This document shows, one piece after another, positions 14,431 through 24,339 of a DNA stretch of 34,112 bases. Each line of letters starts with the position of its first letter. The first letter of the stretch is position 1. This DNA is from Clostridia bacterium. GTDB lineage: Bacteria; Bacillota; Clostridia; Peptostreptococcales; JAAYPU01. Position numbers and translations under genes: made by a program. Location of the stretch: the NCBI GenBank assembly GCA_016278615.1, contig JADQBM010000032.1:1-34112 (forward strand), read 5' to 3'. Below the pieces are notes generated by a model. The model was given only the letters and a program-made list of their open reading frames with translations, was not told where the DNA came from and did no database searches.

Positions 14431-15027
14431 TTATTCTTCAACTACAAACCCACTCCAGCTATCTGCATATTGCAATAGCAAGGTCAACGGTTCTTCATGT
14501 GTCGCAACAGATCGGTTATCCTCAACATACTGCCCGTCATGATAGACGATTGCTTGTACTTCTTTCTCTGTAAGATCAATATACCTTGAAGCAAGAAAAA
14601 GACTCCTGACTGGGACACTTAAATATGTCAATTCCTTGTTAAATTTATAAGGTGCATCCGGTTTGAACCCATCCTTTTGCTGTTTCTCAGTAGGTTCATT
14701 AATCAGATACTGAGGTCTTCCCGGCATACCTACTTTCCCTAAATCGTGCAATAAAGAAACAATAATACAACTCTCCTCACTGATTTCAGGAGCAAGGGCT
14801 TTTCTTATTTTAAGCATTGTCTCTGCGACATTCACTGAATGTTCAAGCAATCCACCTTCTTTACAGAGATGATATTTTGTGCTGGCAGGCGATGTTAACC
14901 AGGTTGTATCATTCTCCATAAACCTTATAAGCTTATCAAATTGCTCTTTCCTATCTAAAACTAGAGATTTTAATAATTCATATTTATCTTTAATGCTATT
15001 ATCCATGGTGCCAGCCCTTCCCTCCAT
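14431..15027 (-). CDS. HD-domain phosphohydrolase
   Basis: This protein of about 198 residues shows a full HD metal-binding set: EHSVNVAETM, LLHDLGKVG, IVYHDGQY and LLQYADSW. HD proteins hydrolyse phosphomonoesters or phosphodiesters of nucleotides, but the substrate is not evident here. The motif order is closer to HDIG-type enzymes than to YfbR. The open frame begins at 15036. I prefer the ATG at 15027, which has GGAGG 8 nt upstream; a later ATG at 15006 is also possible. It lies 42 bp before the CD-NTase gene and 97 bp after a second HD-domain gene, all on one strand. It could be an accessory to CBASS, a partner of the HD-DUF429 protein, or an independent element gene. Confidence 0.75.
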   Translation of the reverse strand: MEGRAGTMDNSIKDKYELLKSLVLDRKEQFDKLIRFMENDTTWLTSPASTKYHLCKEGGLLEHSVNVAETMLKIRKALAPEISEESCIIVSLLHDLGKVGMPGRPQYLINEPTEKQQKDGFKPDAPYKFNKELTYLSVPVRSLFLASRYIDLTEKEVQAIVYHDGQYVEDNRSVATHEEPLTLLLQYADSWSGFVVEE

Positions 15028-15123
15028 CACATACACCTCCGTTTATAATCATCTTATCAAACACTTAGTCCTATAAACAGGACAGTGCACTACAATAAAT
15101 CGATGTGATTTCAAAAGATTTAA

Positions 15124-16377
15124 TTATTCAGCATATACCATCTGCATAATTAGCCCTTTACTATCTTGAACCGAATTTTCCGGTACAGTCTTAAGTCCTT
15201 TATTTTTTATTTCTTTTCCCATTATCGCTAGACAGAGGGCATCAATTACGTCATCTGTCTTTTTACGGTATGGAACATCCGAAAGAAATTTCTCAATTAC
15301 AGCATCCGAATGAGGATAATATTGGCGAAGAATATCTAACCTCTGTTTTTGTCCATCAATCGTTTTTTTATTCTCGTAAATAGGAATATCTTTGTTGAAT
15401 TTCATAAAACAGAATTCCGGATGGCTCTCTATTAGTTTATTATTCCATTCCGGATTATTTTTTAGGAATTCATCAACTTGCTTTATAGCTTTTGCAATTC
15501 CAATACTTTGCTCGGACAAGCTTTTACCCATAACTTTAATATTCTGTTCACGTGCTTCACCTTTATTTGCAGCGTATATCGCTTGTCTGCACGGTGCATC
15601 GAAAATACTTGAACCTTTTCTGCCAAGCAACTTCTTAACCAAGCTATCCGGTCGAATATCCTTATTAGATTCCGGTAAACCTATTGGTATATCAATAATA
15701 TAAGTGTTACAATTGGGATAATCTCTGCATATTTCATCAATGGTTCCGTATTTTTTTACATCAAATCCTTTATTAGAAATATAAACAACAACCCATTTCC
15801 CATTACATACATCAATCCCAATACAACTATAAGCAGAATCCATACCCATTAATTTATTAAAAGTAGAAAGAAATTCCTTCTCAACACGTCTAAAGTTCAT
15901 TTCTCTTATTTCAGGTGTTGAATAAATCGACGGTTGTTTCTCGAACACTTCGTATTCCATTAACTCTTTAAATTCGTAATAAAGTAAAGCATCATCAATG
16001 TCACTGACCTGCTGTATCTCGTCTTGCGTTAAATCTGCAAGTCCAAACTTTTTGTATATTTGCTGTTGAAGCTGCTTCTCAATAGAAAAATATGCATGGA
16101 GATGTTTCTTAACCGGTCTATTTATATCAGAAATATAACTTTCGCTGGCATCATGCAATAGACACCCCAGCTGCACTCTTTCTGAACTTTTTCGAGCTTG
16201 TGCCTCCTTGTAACAATTTATTGAATGTTGTGCTACTGAATAAAAGTGTTTAAAATGACCATTCGCCCTTGTCTTTAAGGATAATGCATGTGCAATATCT
16301 AAGATATCAATGTCCTCAATATTAGGGTCTAATAGAAAGAATTTCTTTTTTGTATAAGTAAGAATATAATCCGACAT
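15124..16377 (-). CDS. Fusion of YfbR-like HD domain and DUF429 (RNase H-like) domain
   Basis: This 417-residue protein joins two domains. Residues 1-180 form an HD phosphohydrolase of the 5'-nucleotidase (YfbR-like) type: HFYSVAQHS with H51, GCLLHDASESY with H75-D76, and VSDIDDALLYYE. Residues about 184-400 match DUF429, a predicted RNase H-fold nuclease: CIGIDVCNGKWVVV, YIIDIPIGLPE, PCRQAIYAA, ESHPEFCFMKFN and KKTDDVIDALCLA. The open frame reaches 16413, but GAGGGGAG lies 6 nt before the ATG at 16377. It sits between Wadjet and CBASS, 115 bp after JetC. Nucleotide-depleting HD enzymes are known antiphage effectors, so a defence role is possible. Neither substrate nor partner is shown by the sequence. 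Confidence 0.75.
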   Translation of the reverse strand: MSDYILTYTKKKFFLLDPNIEDIDILDIAHALSLKTRANGHFKHFYSVAQHSINCYKEAQARKSSERVQLGCLLHDASESYISDINRPVKKHLHAYFSIEKQLQQQIYKKFGLADLTQDEIQQVSDIDDALLYYEFKELMEYEVFEKQPSIYSTPEIREMNFRRVEKEFLSTFNKLMGMDSAYSCIGIDVCNGKWVVVYISNKGFDVKKYGTIDEICRDYPNCNTYIIDIPIGLPESNKDIRPDSLVKKLLGRKGSSIFDAPCRQAIYAANKGEAREQNIKVMGKSLSEQSIGIAKAIKQVDEFLKNNPEWNNKLIESHPEFCFMKFNKDIPIYENKKTIDGQKQRLDILRQYYPHSDAVIEKFLSDVPYRKKTDDVIDALCLAIMGKEIKNKGLKTVPENSVQDSKGLIMQMVYAE

Positions 16378-16491
16378 AGCAACTCCCCTCACATCATACG
16401 TAATTTGTTCCATTGTCTTTACTCAATAAATCTTGTTGGGTGGGTTAATCAAATTGTCTTTGTAATTCGAGCATCTTGAAGCAGAGAACTT

Positions 16492-19400
16492 TTATTCAAA
16501 TAAACTCATTTGCGTTGTTCTTGTGTATAAATAAGCCTTTTCTAACTTTTCACTTACTTTAAATCCTGCAAAATTATTTTCCTGGACTTCTAGATATTCC
16601 TGCTTCATCGTATTTTGCCGGATTTTAATCATATACACCAGATTAAAGCTGTTTAGAACTGCGCCTTCTTTTATATCCGACAAGCAAATCAGCTGTGTAT
16701 CATATTTTTTGGCAATATCAAACATAGGTTTAAGTAAATGCCCAGATGTTATTGGACCAAATGGATTATCCATTATCAGAACTTTACTTTCTTCCTTCTT
16801 CTTAAATGTTTCGCTATTTGGAGTGTTCTTTCGACTATATGAGATTAGGGCAACTAATAATGAAAAGTATGCAACGAACTTCTCCCCACCTGAGTTTTTA
16901 ACGATAATCTCCTCCCAAGGCATCATTCTTCTATTACTTTCATTAATATCTACTTTATATGCCTTTACCTTAAAGTTTTCAAGATTACTAACAACATTCA
17001 AAAGCTCTTTTGTAGAAAGTAGTTTCACAATATTCTTCCTTATTTTGCTTTCGTCTTCTTTGTTTTTTATATCTTGTGTAATATTCTCTAAGCATAATTG
17101 AATATGATCCTTGATTTTCCCTTTGGCTATCTCATCACTTTGGATTTTATCATATTGAATGTCTAGAATTTTCCTTCTAGTTCCTTCGATTTCAATACTT
17201 GAGTTGTCTGCAATTTTGGGTATCTCATGATATATCCTCATAGCCTCAATATAAGCATGTTCAACTAAGTCTTTTTTACTATGATCCAGTTGATCAATTT
17301 TGCTTTGCATCAATTTCATCATTGTTTCTAATTGATGATCATAAAAATCAATACGTTCTATCAAATAGTAATACTTGTCGTACCTACGAGTAAGATTATC
17401 AATCTGTCCATATATGCCTTTAATCGCCTCTATAACGGTACTGGAACTGGAATCTTTGTGCTTATCTTTGATGCTTTTGCTGATTTTTTCAAAATCCTTT
17501 ATAGATACGTTCGCTTTATTTGATGTTTCAGTAAACTGATTAATCAAGCCTATAACTCCTGCTTCCAGATTATCATCTACCTTCATTATAAAATTCACAT
17601 CACCGTATATTTGGTCAACATTTTCAATTTTCCCGTAAATTCTTTCTTTCATGTTTGATAGAAGCATCATTTGAGCATTGAGGTTTTTAAGATCTTCTTC
17701 CAAGTTACCTTTTAGTAATTTAAGCTTATCTTTCCTTGCCTCAAAATCGCCTTTAATTTCTGCTTTTTCTAACTTTTGAGCCCCATTTAATTCACTTAAA
17801 ATCGGTTTGAGTTCACCATTAGATTCTGAAATTTTTTTATCAATTTCATTGACCTTTTTAGTTAGGTTTTTCTTCTCAATCTTCAATGATTCTAATCGTT
17901 CCCCTACCTCTTTTTCAGTAATTTCGGAATAAATAATGTTTCTTACATCCGCTGTCACTAAACCTAATCTTTCAATATTCTTATTTGAGCGGCTGATATC
18001 CTTATCAATATTTTCTATTCTCTTTTGAATATTTAAAACATCATCCGTCATTTGATTTTTAAAAGCCTTCAACTTACCTAAGAGCTCTGATTCGGTCTTA
18101 TCTATGATATCTGTGTCTTCCGCATCTATATATAGTTCAAGGTTTTCTTTGGCAGTATTTAGGTTATCCTCAATCTGCGTCATATTATTTTTCTCTATTA
18201 TGATTGAGTCTTTTAAACTTCCTCTTTTTTTACTCGCTTGCTTTAATTCATCCACTAATACCTTTTCTTGAGCTTTTACTTGATTCAATAACTCCAAATC
18301 TGTCATATACTGATTGTTTCTATTCAAATAAGCTTCAAATAGAGACAGTTCTTCTTTCTGTTGATTAATGGAATCTTTTGCATTTAAACATTTTTCTTTC
18401 AAAGTCTCAATATCTTGCCTAAAATGCTCAATGCTTGCATTGGCGCTTTCCTGATCATCCTTTAGATTACAAAGCACCTTAGAAATTCTCGTTTTTTCGC
18501 TAAATATTCTTTTCTCATCGTCTTCTGTCCACTGAAAGTTTTCAACTTCTTTTATTGCACCATAATAATTACGAGAGGTTTCTTCTGCAGCAATCTTCTC
18601 GTTTACTAAATTTTCCTTTTGAGTCTCGATTTTTTCAACATATTTAACTAGATCCTTTTGATCATATTCTAATAGTTGAGGATTTGAAAGCACACGACAA
18701 TTTAAGGTCTCAATAGACATTTCTTTATCAGCGTGTTTAAACAAAGGAACTAATTGCCCTAAATTGGTATCTTCTATAAGTTCTTGAATTAATTCACTTT
18801 CTTTTTCTGAAACAATCATCCCATAAGGAAGTAGTGGATTATCATGGATAATCTGTTTTCTTGCTTCAACTGCCAAAGATCTAAGATAAGACTCTCCGGT
18901 ATAAATATCTATATTGTTTGCTTTCAATGTACTCACTAATGAAGCCGGTATATAGCTTACGCCTTCCTTCAGCCCGTTTACCATCTTTATAAGTTCATTA
19001 ATCTCTGTTTCGTATCGTAGAGCCTTTTGATGCCATTGACTATGCTGATCACGCAAATATCCTAAAATTGATTCATTATCAAAAATGCCATAATGATCAT
19101 TACAGTAAATTGAAATGATAGATTGAATCTCATCCTTTTTCCTCTCAAAATCTGAAATTATCCTGTCATTTTCAAACTGTTCTTTCGAAGTAATTTCAAT
19201 TTTATCAGCTATTTCAGTAAGTACTTCTTTTAGCCTTTCAATACTATTGTTCAATTCTTCAATCTTCAATTGGTCAGTTTCTAGCGCCTTGCTAAGTTTA
19301 TTAATTCTCGAAAAGTACTGCTCTTTTATAGAATTTATTTCATCCACATTCAGCTCATTTAATAATGGATTACGATATAATTCAATACCAAGTTCTAAGA

Positions 19401-20886
19401 AAGTGGTCTTCTCATATTCAACAAACCCTTTCGTCTCATTATTTAATTCACCTTTTCTTAGAATCAAGTTCTCTTTCTGTTCATTTTTCGAATCTATTGA
19501 TTCATTGAGAGCATTTTTTTCTTCGGTTAATTGATTGATTCTAGAAACGCAGATCGAAAGATCATTGTTAATATTCTCTATTATTTTTGAATAGTAACAT
19601 TTTAAAGAATATTTAATTTGATTCATCTCTTTTAGGAGCTGTTCTTGATTTTTACTTGCATTTTCAAGAGACTGTTCTAGTTCAGCCCTTTCTTCTGTTT
19701 TCTCTCTGACAACTTCAAACTCACGAGCACCCATATGAAGATTCAATTCGTATTGGTTTGTCTCAACCTGATACTCTATTTCAGCAAGTTGCTCTTTAAC
19801 CTTCTCAAGTTCATCAGTTAACTCTTGTATTCTATCTTTAATCAGATAAATTTCATAAGACTTTTTCTCCAGTTCAATATGTTCCATATCGCGCTGATTC
19901 TGTAATTTTTCATTTGTAATAGTAGTCTCTTTATCCTTCATCTGACTTAGTTTATTGTTAAAGAAATGATAAGCACTTGCTAAGTTGACTCTTTTTTGCT
20001 CTTCAACATCGAGCATATCACATACTTCTTTGGCACCTGCCTCAATTTCCTTAAGGTCATTGATAAATTTACTTATCTCTTGGTATTCGCTAATAAAATT
20101 CTCGTTTTCTACTTCATCTATGGCCACCTGATTCATCATTTGCTCTAATTTCTGATGATCCGATACTTTTTCTTCTGAAGATTTATCTAAAACATTTTCA
20201 ATATATTTTATAATCCATTGTTCCATGACCTGTCTTGAATTTTTACATTGTGCAAAAACTTCTGAGACACCATGCTCTGCTTGGTTAATATTCACCATCA
20301 ATTCCTTCCACTCATTGCGCGAAATACTATAATTGCTTAATTTTCTTTCGTATGCAGTTTGTTCTTCTTTGGACGAATTGTAACAATCTATATCATATTT
20401 TCCTTTATTTGCTTCATTATTCAATATTTTTTTCAATTCCGAATACCCCGAAATAACAATTCCATTATTTTTTTCTTCTGTAACCGGTATATGCTTAATA
20501 TCAAATGGATTAGCTTCTTCGTAATGGTGCATATATGTGTAAAATCGTAAATTCAAATTATCTTCATCCGAATTCAGGGTATAATTGATACTGGAGGAAA
20601 TGCCAATACCAGTTAGTAGATATCCGGCTTGATCATCTAGTATCCACTCAATCATAATGTAAACTGGGTCTTTCTTTCCAATAAAAAAATCACTGAAACT
20701 ACGTCCGAGTAATTTCGTTTTTGGAACAATAGGCTGAAATATTGTTTGTACTAAAACAGATTTACCTCCACCGTTTGCAAGACTAAGAAGAGCATTTTCG
20801 CCATTATAGAAATCAAAAGTCTCATCAATAATATGTCGGTTGTTATAAATAAAATTGGTAATACGAATTCTATTGATTTTAGGCAT
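16492..20886 (-). CDS. jetC: Wadjet JetC, MukB/SMC-like ATPase
   Basis: This 1464-residue ATPase is the motor of a Wadjet system, which extrudes DNA loops to recognise small circular DNA for cutting. Walker A is NGGGKS (38-43). Long Glu/Lys/Ile-rich coiled coils fill most of residues 200-1250 around a hinge-like middle (about 620-740). The ABC signature SGGEK lies at 1332-1336, followed by VLIMDNPFGPITSGHL. The Walker B Asp is 1373. The usual next Glu is Asn (DNPFG), which may be normal for this subfamily. The frame extends to a TTG at 20907, but the ATG at 20886 starts 1 nt after the jetB stop with GGGAG upstream. It is the last gene of the D-A-B-C operon. Confidence 0.9.
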   Translation of the reverse strand: MPKINRIRITNFIYNNRHIIDETFDFYNGENALLSLANGGGKSVLVQTIFQPIVPKTKLLGRSFSDFFIGKKDPVYIMIEWILDDQAGYLLTGIGISSSINYTLNSDEDNLNLRFYTYMHHYEEANPFDIKHIPVTEEKNNGIVISGYSELKKILNNEANKGKYDIDCYNSSKEEQTAYERKLSNYSISRNEWKELMVNINQAEHGVSEVFAQCKNSRQVMEQWIIKYIENVLDKSSEEKVSDHQKLEQMMNQVAIDEVENENFISEYQEISKFINDLKEIEAGAKEVCDMLDVEEQKRVNLASAYHFFNNKLSQMKDKETTITNEKLQNQRDMEHIELEKKSYEIYLIKDRIQELTDELEKVKEQLAEIEYQVETNQYELNLHMGAREFEVVREKTEERAELEQSLENASKNQEQLLKEMNQIKYSLKCYYSKIIENINNDLSICVSRINQLTEEKNALNESIDSKNEQKENLILRKGELNNETKGFVEYEKTTFLELGIELYRNPLLNELNVDEINSIKEQYFSRINKLSKALETDQLKIEELNNSIERLKEVLTEIADKIEITSKEQFENDRIISDFERKKDEIQSIISIYCNDHYGIFDNESILGYLRDQHSQWHQKALRYETEINELIKMVNGLKEGVSYIPASLVSTLKANNIDIYTGESYLRSLAVEARKQIIHDNPLLPYGMIVSEKESELIQELIEDTNLGQLVPLFKHADKEMSIETLNCRVLSNPQLLEYDQKDLVKYVEKIETQKENLVNEKIAAEETSRNYYGAIKEVENFQWTEDDEKRIFSEKTRISKVLCNLKDDQESANASIEHFRQDIETLKEKCLNAKDSINQQKEELSLFEAYLNRNNQYMTDLELLNQVKAQEKVLVDELKQASKKRGSLKDSIIIEKNNMTQIEDNLNTAKENLELYIDAEDTDIIDKTESELLGKLKAFKNQMTDDVLNIQKRIENIDKDISRSNKNIERLGLVTADVRNIIYSEITEKEVGERLESLKIEKKNLTKKVNEIDKKISESNGELKPILSELNGAQKLEKAEIKGDFEARKDKLKLLKGNLEEDLKNLNAQMMLLSNMKERIYGKIENVDQIYGDVNFIMKVDDNLEAGVIGLINQFTETSNKANVSIKDFEKISKSIKDKHKDSSSSTVIEAIKGIYGQIDNLTRRYDKYYYLIERIDFYDHQLETMMKLMQSKIDQLDHSKKDLVEHAYIEAMRIYHEIPKIADNSSIEIEGTRRKILDIQYDKIQSDEIAKGKIKDHIQLCLENITQDIKNKEDESKIRKNIVKLLSTKELLNVVSNLENFKVKAYKVDINESNRRMMPWEEIIVKNSGGEKFVAYFSLLVALISYSRKNTPNSETFKKKEESKVLIMDNPFGPITSGHLLKPMFDIAKKYDTQLICLSDIKEGAVLNSFNLVYMIKIRQNTMKQEYLEVQENNFAGFKVSEKLEKAYLYTRTTQMSLFE

Positions 20887-20887
20887 A

Positions 20888-21580
20888 TTACAGCTCTCCC
20901 TTCTCAAATGCTCTATTAATGCTATTTAGTCTGTCTACATGTAAGTAGTATTGTCGCATCAAAGCATCCAGCTTAGGTGTTGTTCTTATCTGTTCCTCAA
21001 CAATATAAGCTAATTTCTGATCTTCAAGTATCTTACACACATTACGAATGATATTGTATTTTGTTTTACGTTTCGACTCATGATCTGTAAACAACGCAGT
21101 CCATAGCTTAATAGATGACTGAATATTAATCATATATTCCTCTTCTAAATCTTCTATTTCTTCATCATTTAAAACCTCTAGTCGTTCGAATCTTTCATCA
21201 AGTTTAGAAATCAAATGGCTTATTTGAATAAAATCTACTTTCTTAGGATCTCTATTGGCACCACTATAAAACTCATAAAATATGTACATGATAATATAAA
21301 AACCTAAGTATACATCTCTTTGAGTGGCATTGCTTCCAAAATATTGCCTAAACTCTGCCGGTTTGATCCCCAGAATAAATCCATCAAGTTTCGGCACAAG
21401 ATAAATCGTGTCATCAAAGCTTAAAAATTTACATTCAAACTCTTCTTCGAATATACTCAATATTTCTTGGACATTGCTATCGATATAATCACTATAGAGG
21501 TCAAAGTTTTCTTTTCTATTAATTTCACCATTTAGGATAAGCATCTTGAATATTCTAATTGCAGATTTCATTGCTTCCAC
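20888..21580 (-). CDS. jetB: Wadjet JetB, MukE-like (DUF6063-like)
   Basis: The 230-residue acidic protein has MukE-like two-winged-helix character: an N-terminal IRIFKMLILNGEI, YLVPKLDGFILGIKPAEFRQ and a late YNIIRNVCKILEDQKLAYIV. In Wadjet, JetB dimers bind JetA and load it on JetC. I assign it mainly by its place between jetA and jetC, by size, and by resemblance to DUF6063 proteins. Translation starts at a GTG overlapping the jetA stop (TAGTG), with GGTGGTGA upstream; an ATG 9 nt later is the alternative. Its stop is 1 nt from the jetC start. Confidence 0.82.
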   Translation of the reverse strand: MEAMKSAIRIFKMLILNGEINRKENFDLYSDYIDSNVQEILSIFEEEFECKFLSFDDTIYLVPKLDGFILGIKPAEFRQYFGSNATQRDVYLGFYIIMYIFYEFYSGANRDPKKVDFIQISHLISKLDERFERLEVLNDEEIEDLEEEYMINIQSSIKLWTALFTDHESKRKTKYNIIRNVCKILEDQKLAYIVEEQIRTTPKLDALMRQYYLHVDRLNSINRAFEKGEL

Positions 21581-23178
21581 TATATCACCACCTTAAACGT
21601 TAAATCTGACATACTTACTTCTTCACGTATTGTCATATTATTTTCCTGAAACTCTATCACTTCAACAATTACATCTGTTGATTTTGTGATGTTTAATGAT
21701 ATAACATCTTTTAGGCCTTCAATTTTGTTCTCTAGTTCAATAAGACAACGTTCTAAATTAAACATCTCACTAGCTCCCATCATTACCTTGCTATGACTCT
21801 TGTAGAATTCTTTAAGATGTATTTCTTCAAGATCAAATAATTTGAACGCAATCGAAAACAGACCTCGCTCTTTACACAGTTCCGTATATTCTTCCGGATT
21901 ATTCGTTTTTAATCGATTAATTATTTCACTTAAGTTAATCTGCTTACATTGAAGAATTTCACCAAGTAACAGCTCAACAATTCTTAAATGCTTATTGCTA
22001 ATCCTTTCAATTCTATTCTTTTCAATTTCATCATAATATTCTTCTGTGTTAACCAAAAATGTTTCTTCTGCTTCTGTTTCATTAAATATCATTTGTTGAT
22101 TATATATCTGGTCTACACTTAACGTCTTAGTTAATTCCGGCAGAAATAAGGGGTTAAGCAGACTAATGCAATTATCTAAGACAGCATTATATTTTTCTAG
22201 CGGTTCAAGGATACTTCCTTCGATATTAAACTTTTTTACAAAACTATATTCAAATGAACGCTTAATCGTATCCATGTATAACTCACTCAGATTATATCTA
22301 TTAATAATTAAATTTCTTTGTTCACTTATAGCTATGCCCAAATTATGGTGTATCTCTTGTATTTCATGAATAGCCTTGGCTAGTTTATCCTCAAGTTGTT
22401 TACTGGCGTCTAACTCTTCATTAATCTTTTCACCCGCTTGCTGTATCATTCTTTGAATATCATCCATGGTATCATATTCATCTTGAAGCATAGCATATGT
22501 TCCATTTAATAGCTGCTCATATTGATCAATATCAACATTATCAATGTTTTGTCTAATCGAGAGAATGAAATTTTCAACATCTTTCTTTTTTTGCCTTACA
22601 TATGAAATCAATTCAACACTCTGCCTTACAGCACTTGAAAATTTCTTTCTTTTAACATATTCTTTTAGCTTTAATTGCTCAATTGTTAATTGAATCTCTT
22701 CATCAACTTCTCTTGTACGAAAAAGAAAATCATACCCTTGATTCGTTAGCATATAATTCAATCTGCGACTGTCCTTTTCCGTAACAATTTTATCTGTTAT
22801 CAGTCTGATAAGTATATCTTCTTTAGCACCAGTCGAATAATTCACAACACTATACGACCGTCTTTCCCCATTATTTTGAAGGATATCTTTAACAATATAA
22901 CCGGTTAATTCTTTAATCTCTACTTTGTTAAGCTTCAAATTATAGTACCGTTTTATAAGCTCTTCTAAAAACCCCTCAATATGTTGTATGTCGCATTCAT
23001 TATTTTCTTCGAGTGTTTTTTCCATGATGAATAGAAGGACAGATACAATGATATTCGTCATTTCATTGCCTTGGAAAATGCCTTCTAATTTTGTATCCTT
23101 ACCCTTTCGATTGACAATAGAATCTACAACACCAATCCATTCCATTCTTTTCTCAAATTTATCTAGAAAATCCATCAT
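21580..23178 (-). CDS. jetA: Wadjet JetA, MukF-like kleisin (DUF5716-like)
   Basis: This protein of about 532 residues is the kleisin-like subunit. It has an N-terminal winged-helix region (MMDFLDKFEKRMEWIGVVDS), a long helical middle with coiled-coil heptads, and a C-terminal domain reading FSIAFKLFDLEEIHLKEFYK and then MSDLTFKVVI. Kleisins bridge the SMC heads and bind the MukE-like partner. The frame starts at a GTG at 23187. I prefer the ATG at 23178, with AAGAG upstream; either start overlaps the end of jetD. Order and size fit DUF5716/JetA proteins of Wadjet. The sequence is divergent, so much of the confidence comes from context. Confidence 0.82.
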   Translation of the reverse strand: MMDFLDKFEKRMEWIGVVDSIVNRKGKDTKLEGIFQGNEMTNIIVSVLLFIMEKTLEENNECDIQHIEGFLEELIKRYYNLKLNKVEIKELTGYIVKDILQNNGERRSYSVVNYSTGAKEDILIRLITDKIVTEKDSRRLNYMLTNQGYDFLFRTREVDEEIQLTIEQLKLKEYVKRKKFSSAVRQSVELISYVRQKKKDVENFILSIRQNIDNVDIDQYEQLLNGTYAMLQDEYDTMDDIQRMIQQAGEKINEELDASKQLEDKLAKAIHEIQEIHHNLGIAISEQRNLIINRYNLSELYMDTIKRSFEYSFVKKFNIEGSILEPLEKYNAVLDNCISLLNPLFLPELTKTLSVDQIYNQQMIFNETEAEETFLVNTEEYYDEIEKNRIERISNKHLRIVELLLGEILQCKQINLSEIINRLKTNNPEEYTELCKERGLFSIAFKLFDLEEIHLKEFYKSHSKVMMGASEMFNLERCLIELENKIEGLKDVISLNITKSTDVIVEVIEFQENNMTIREEVSMSDLTFKVVI

Positions 23179-24241
23179 TCGTGTCACTCTTTTCTATTTT
23201 CTTTTTTAAAAAACCATATGTGAGTATTTCTTGCGGAATATATACCCCATTAGTTAATAATTCATTAATTTCCTTTGCTTGTCTCTCATTAAAATACTCA
23301 AAAAAACCATTCCCATCAGTATTCTGCTGCTGCTCACTCGATTTAGGCAATGTAACTGCCTTTGCTTCATTCAGCATGTCTATGTATAACTCTTTCATCA
23401 AATAAATATTCAAGTCATAATTAGCATAAATTAAGCTTTCAAAGATCCCTATTCCTTCCATATCTAAATCTCCAAAGTAGTAGTAGTTTACAACCTTACT
23501 GTTGCTATAATTTATTTGAGTGTACTCTGTTAAAGAGTCTTTCTTTCTCGTTACTTTTTTCCCTTCTCCATATAACAGACAATAAATATGTAAATCACAG
23601 AGTTTATTTTTTCCTTTGCTCATTATTTTTCTTAAAGAGTACCATGTATCTTTATTTTCAACAATTAATATGTTGTATTCTGTGATATCTATAGAATCAT
23701 TGATTATATATTCAAAAAAAGGTTCCGGGGTATTGTACATATTCAAAAAATTTTCAAGATTATTATTAAAAGCAAGTACTGACCTAAAAACAGGATCACT
23801 CTTAATCAGTTTTTCAATTCCAAAGATTTGAAATGAACGCTCATTAATCGAAGCAGGTTCCTCTAGAAGAGTAATTTTATCTCTGAAAAATTCATTTAAC
23901 TTTAAAACAATATCACGGTCATTTGAATACTTATAAGTGCTGTTCAAATACCCTTCGATATTAAAGATCGGATGAAGCTTCTTTATTTCACTAATATAGC
24001 CATCACTAGTTTCATCAAGTTTAATAACTTGGTATCTCTTATGTAAAGAAGGGTTAAATCCATTTGGACCTGAAGACTTAATTGGTTTTATTACTTCCTC
24101 TTCAACTAGTTTTAACATCACATGATAGTAAGTATTGTAGTCATCTATGTGGATAGAATTTCTAAGGGATTTTTCTTCTACTCTTTTACCCTCGAAATTT
24201 TTAATAATATATTGTTTAAATCTTGAATACTCCATAGCCAT
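23159..24241 (-). CDS. jetD: Wadjet JetD, Toprim-domain nuclease (DUF2220-like)
   Basis: This 360-residue protein is the topoisomerase VI-A-like nuclease of Wadjet, which cleaves DNA caught by JetABC. The N-terminal half contains a winged-helix part and GIEKLIKSDPVFRSVL. The Toprim domain has E195 in ILIVENKDTW and D258-x-D260 in YYYFGDLDMEGI, the three acids expected to bind metal. JetD comes first in this operon, upstream of JetA, with about 20-29 bp of overlap. The order D-A-B-C differs from the A-B-C-D layout of the best-studied type. The active site is intact, so the system looks functional and would act against plasmids. Confidence 0.9.
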   Translation of the reverse strand: MAMEYSRFKQYIIKNFEGKRVEEKSLRNSIHIDDYNTYYHVMLKLVEEEVIKPIKSSGPNGFNPSLHKRYQVIKLDETSDGYISEIKKLHPIFNIEGYLNSTYKYSNDRDIVLKLNEFFRDKITLLEEPASINERSFQIFGIEKLIKSDPVFRSVLAFNNNLENFLNMYNTPEPFFEYIINDSIDITEYNILIVENKDTWYSLRKIMSKGKNKLCDLHIYCLLYGEGKKVTRKKDSLTEYTQINYSNSKVVNYYYFGDLDMEGIGIFESLIYANYDLNIYLMKELYIDMLNEAKAVTLPKSSEQQQNTDGNGFFEYFNERQAKEINELLTNGVYIPQEILTYGFLKKKIEKSDTNDGFSR

Positions 24242-24339
24242 AAGTCCCTTCCTTAATTTAACGTAACGATTAATTCATTTAATCTACCTAGATGTCCTTA
24301 AACCTTTTTTTAGACCTACATTTGTTATATCTTAAGCAT

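Noticed and set aside
16709-23831. Several plus-strand frames of 60-130 codons opposite the Wadjet genes
   Set aside because: They are Phe/Ile/Ser-rich shadows of Lys/Glu-rich coiled-coil genes and lack ribosome sites.
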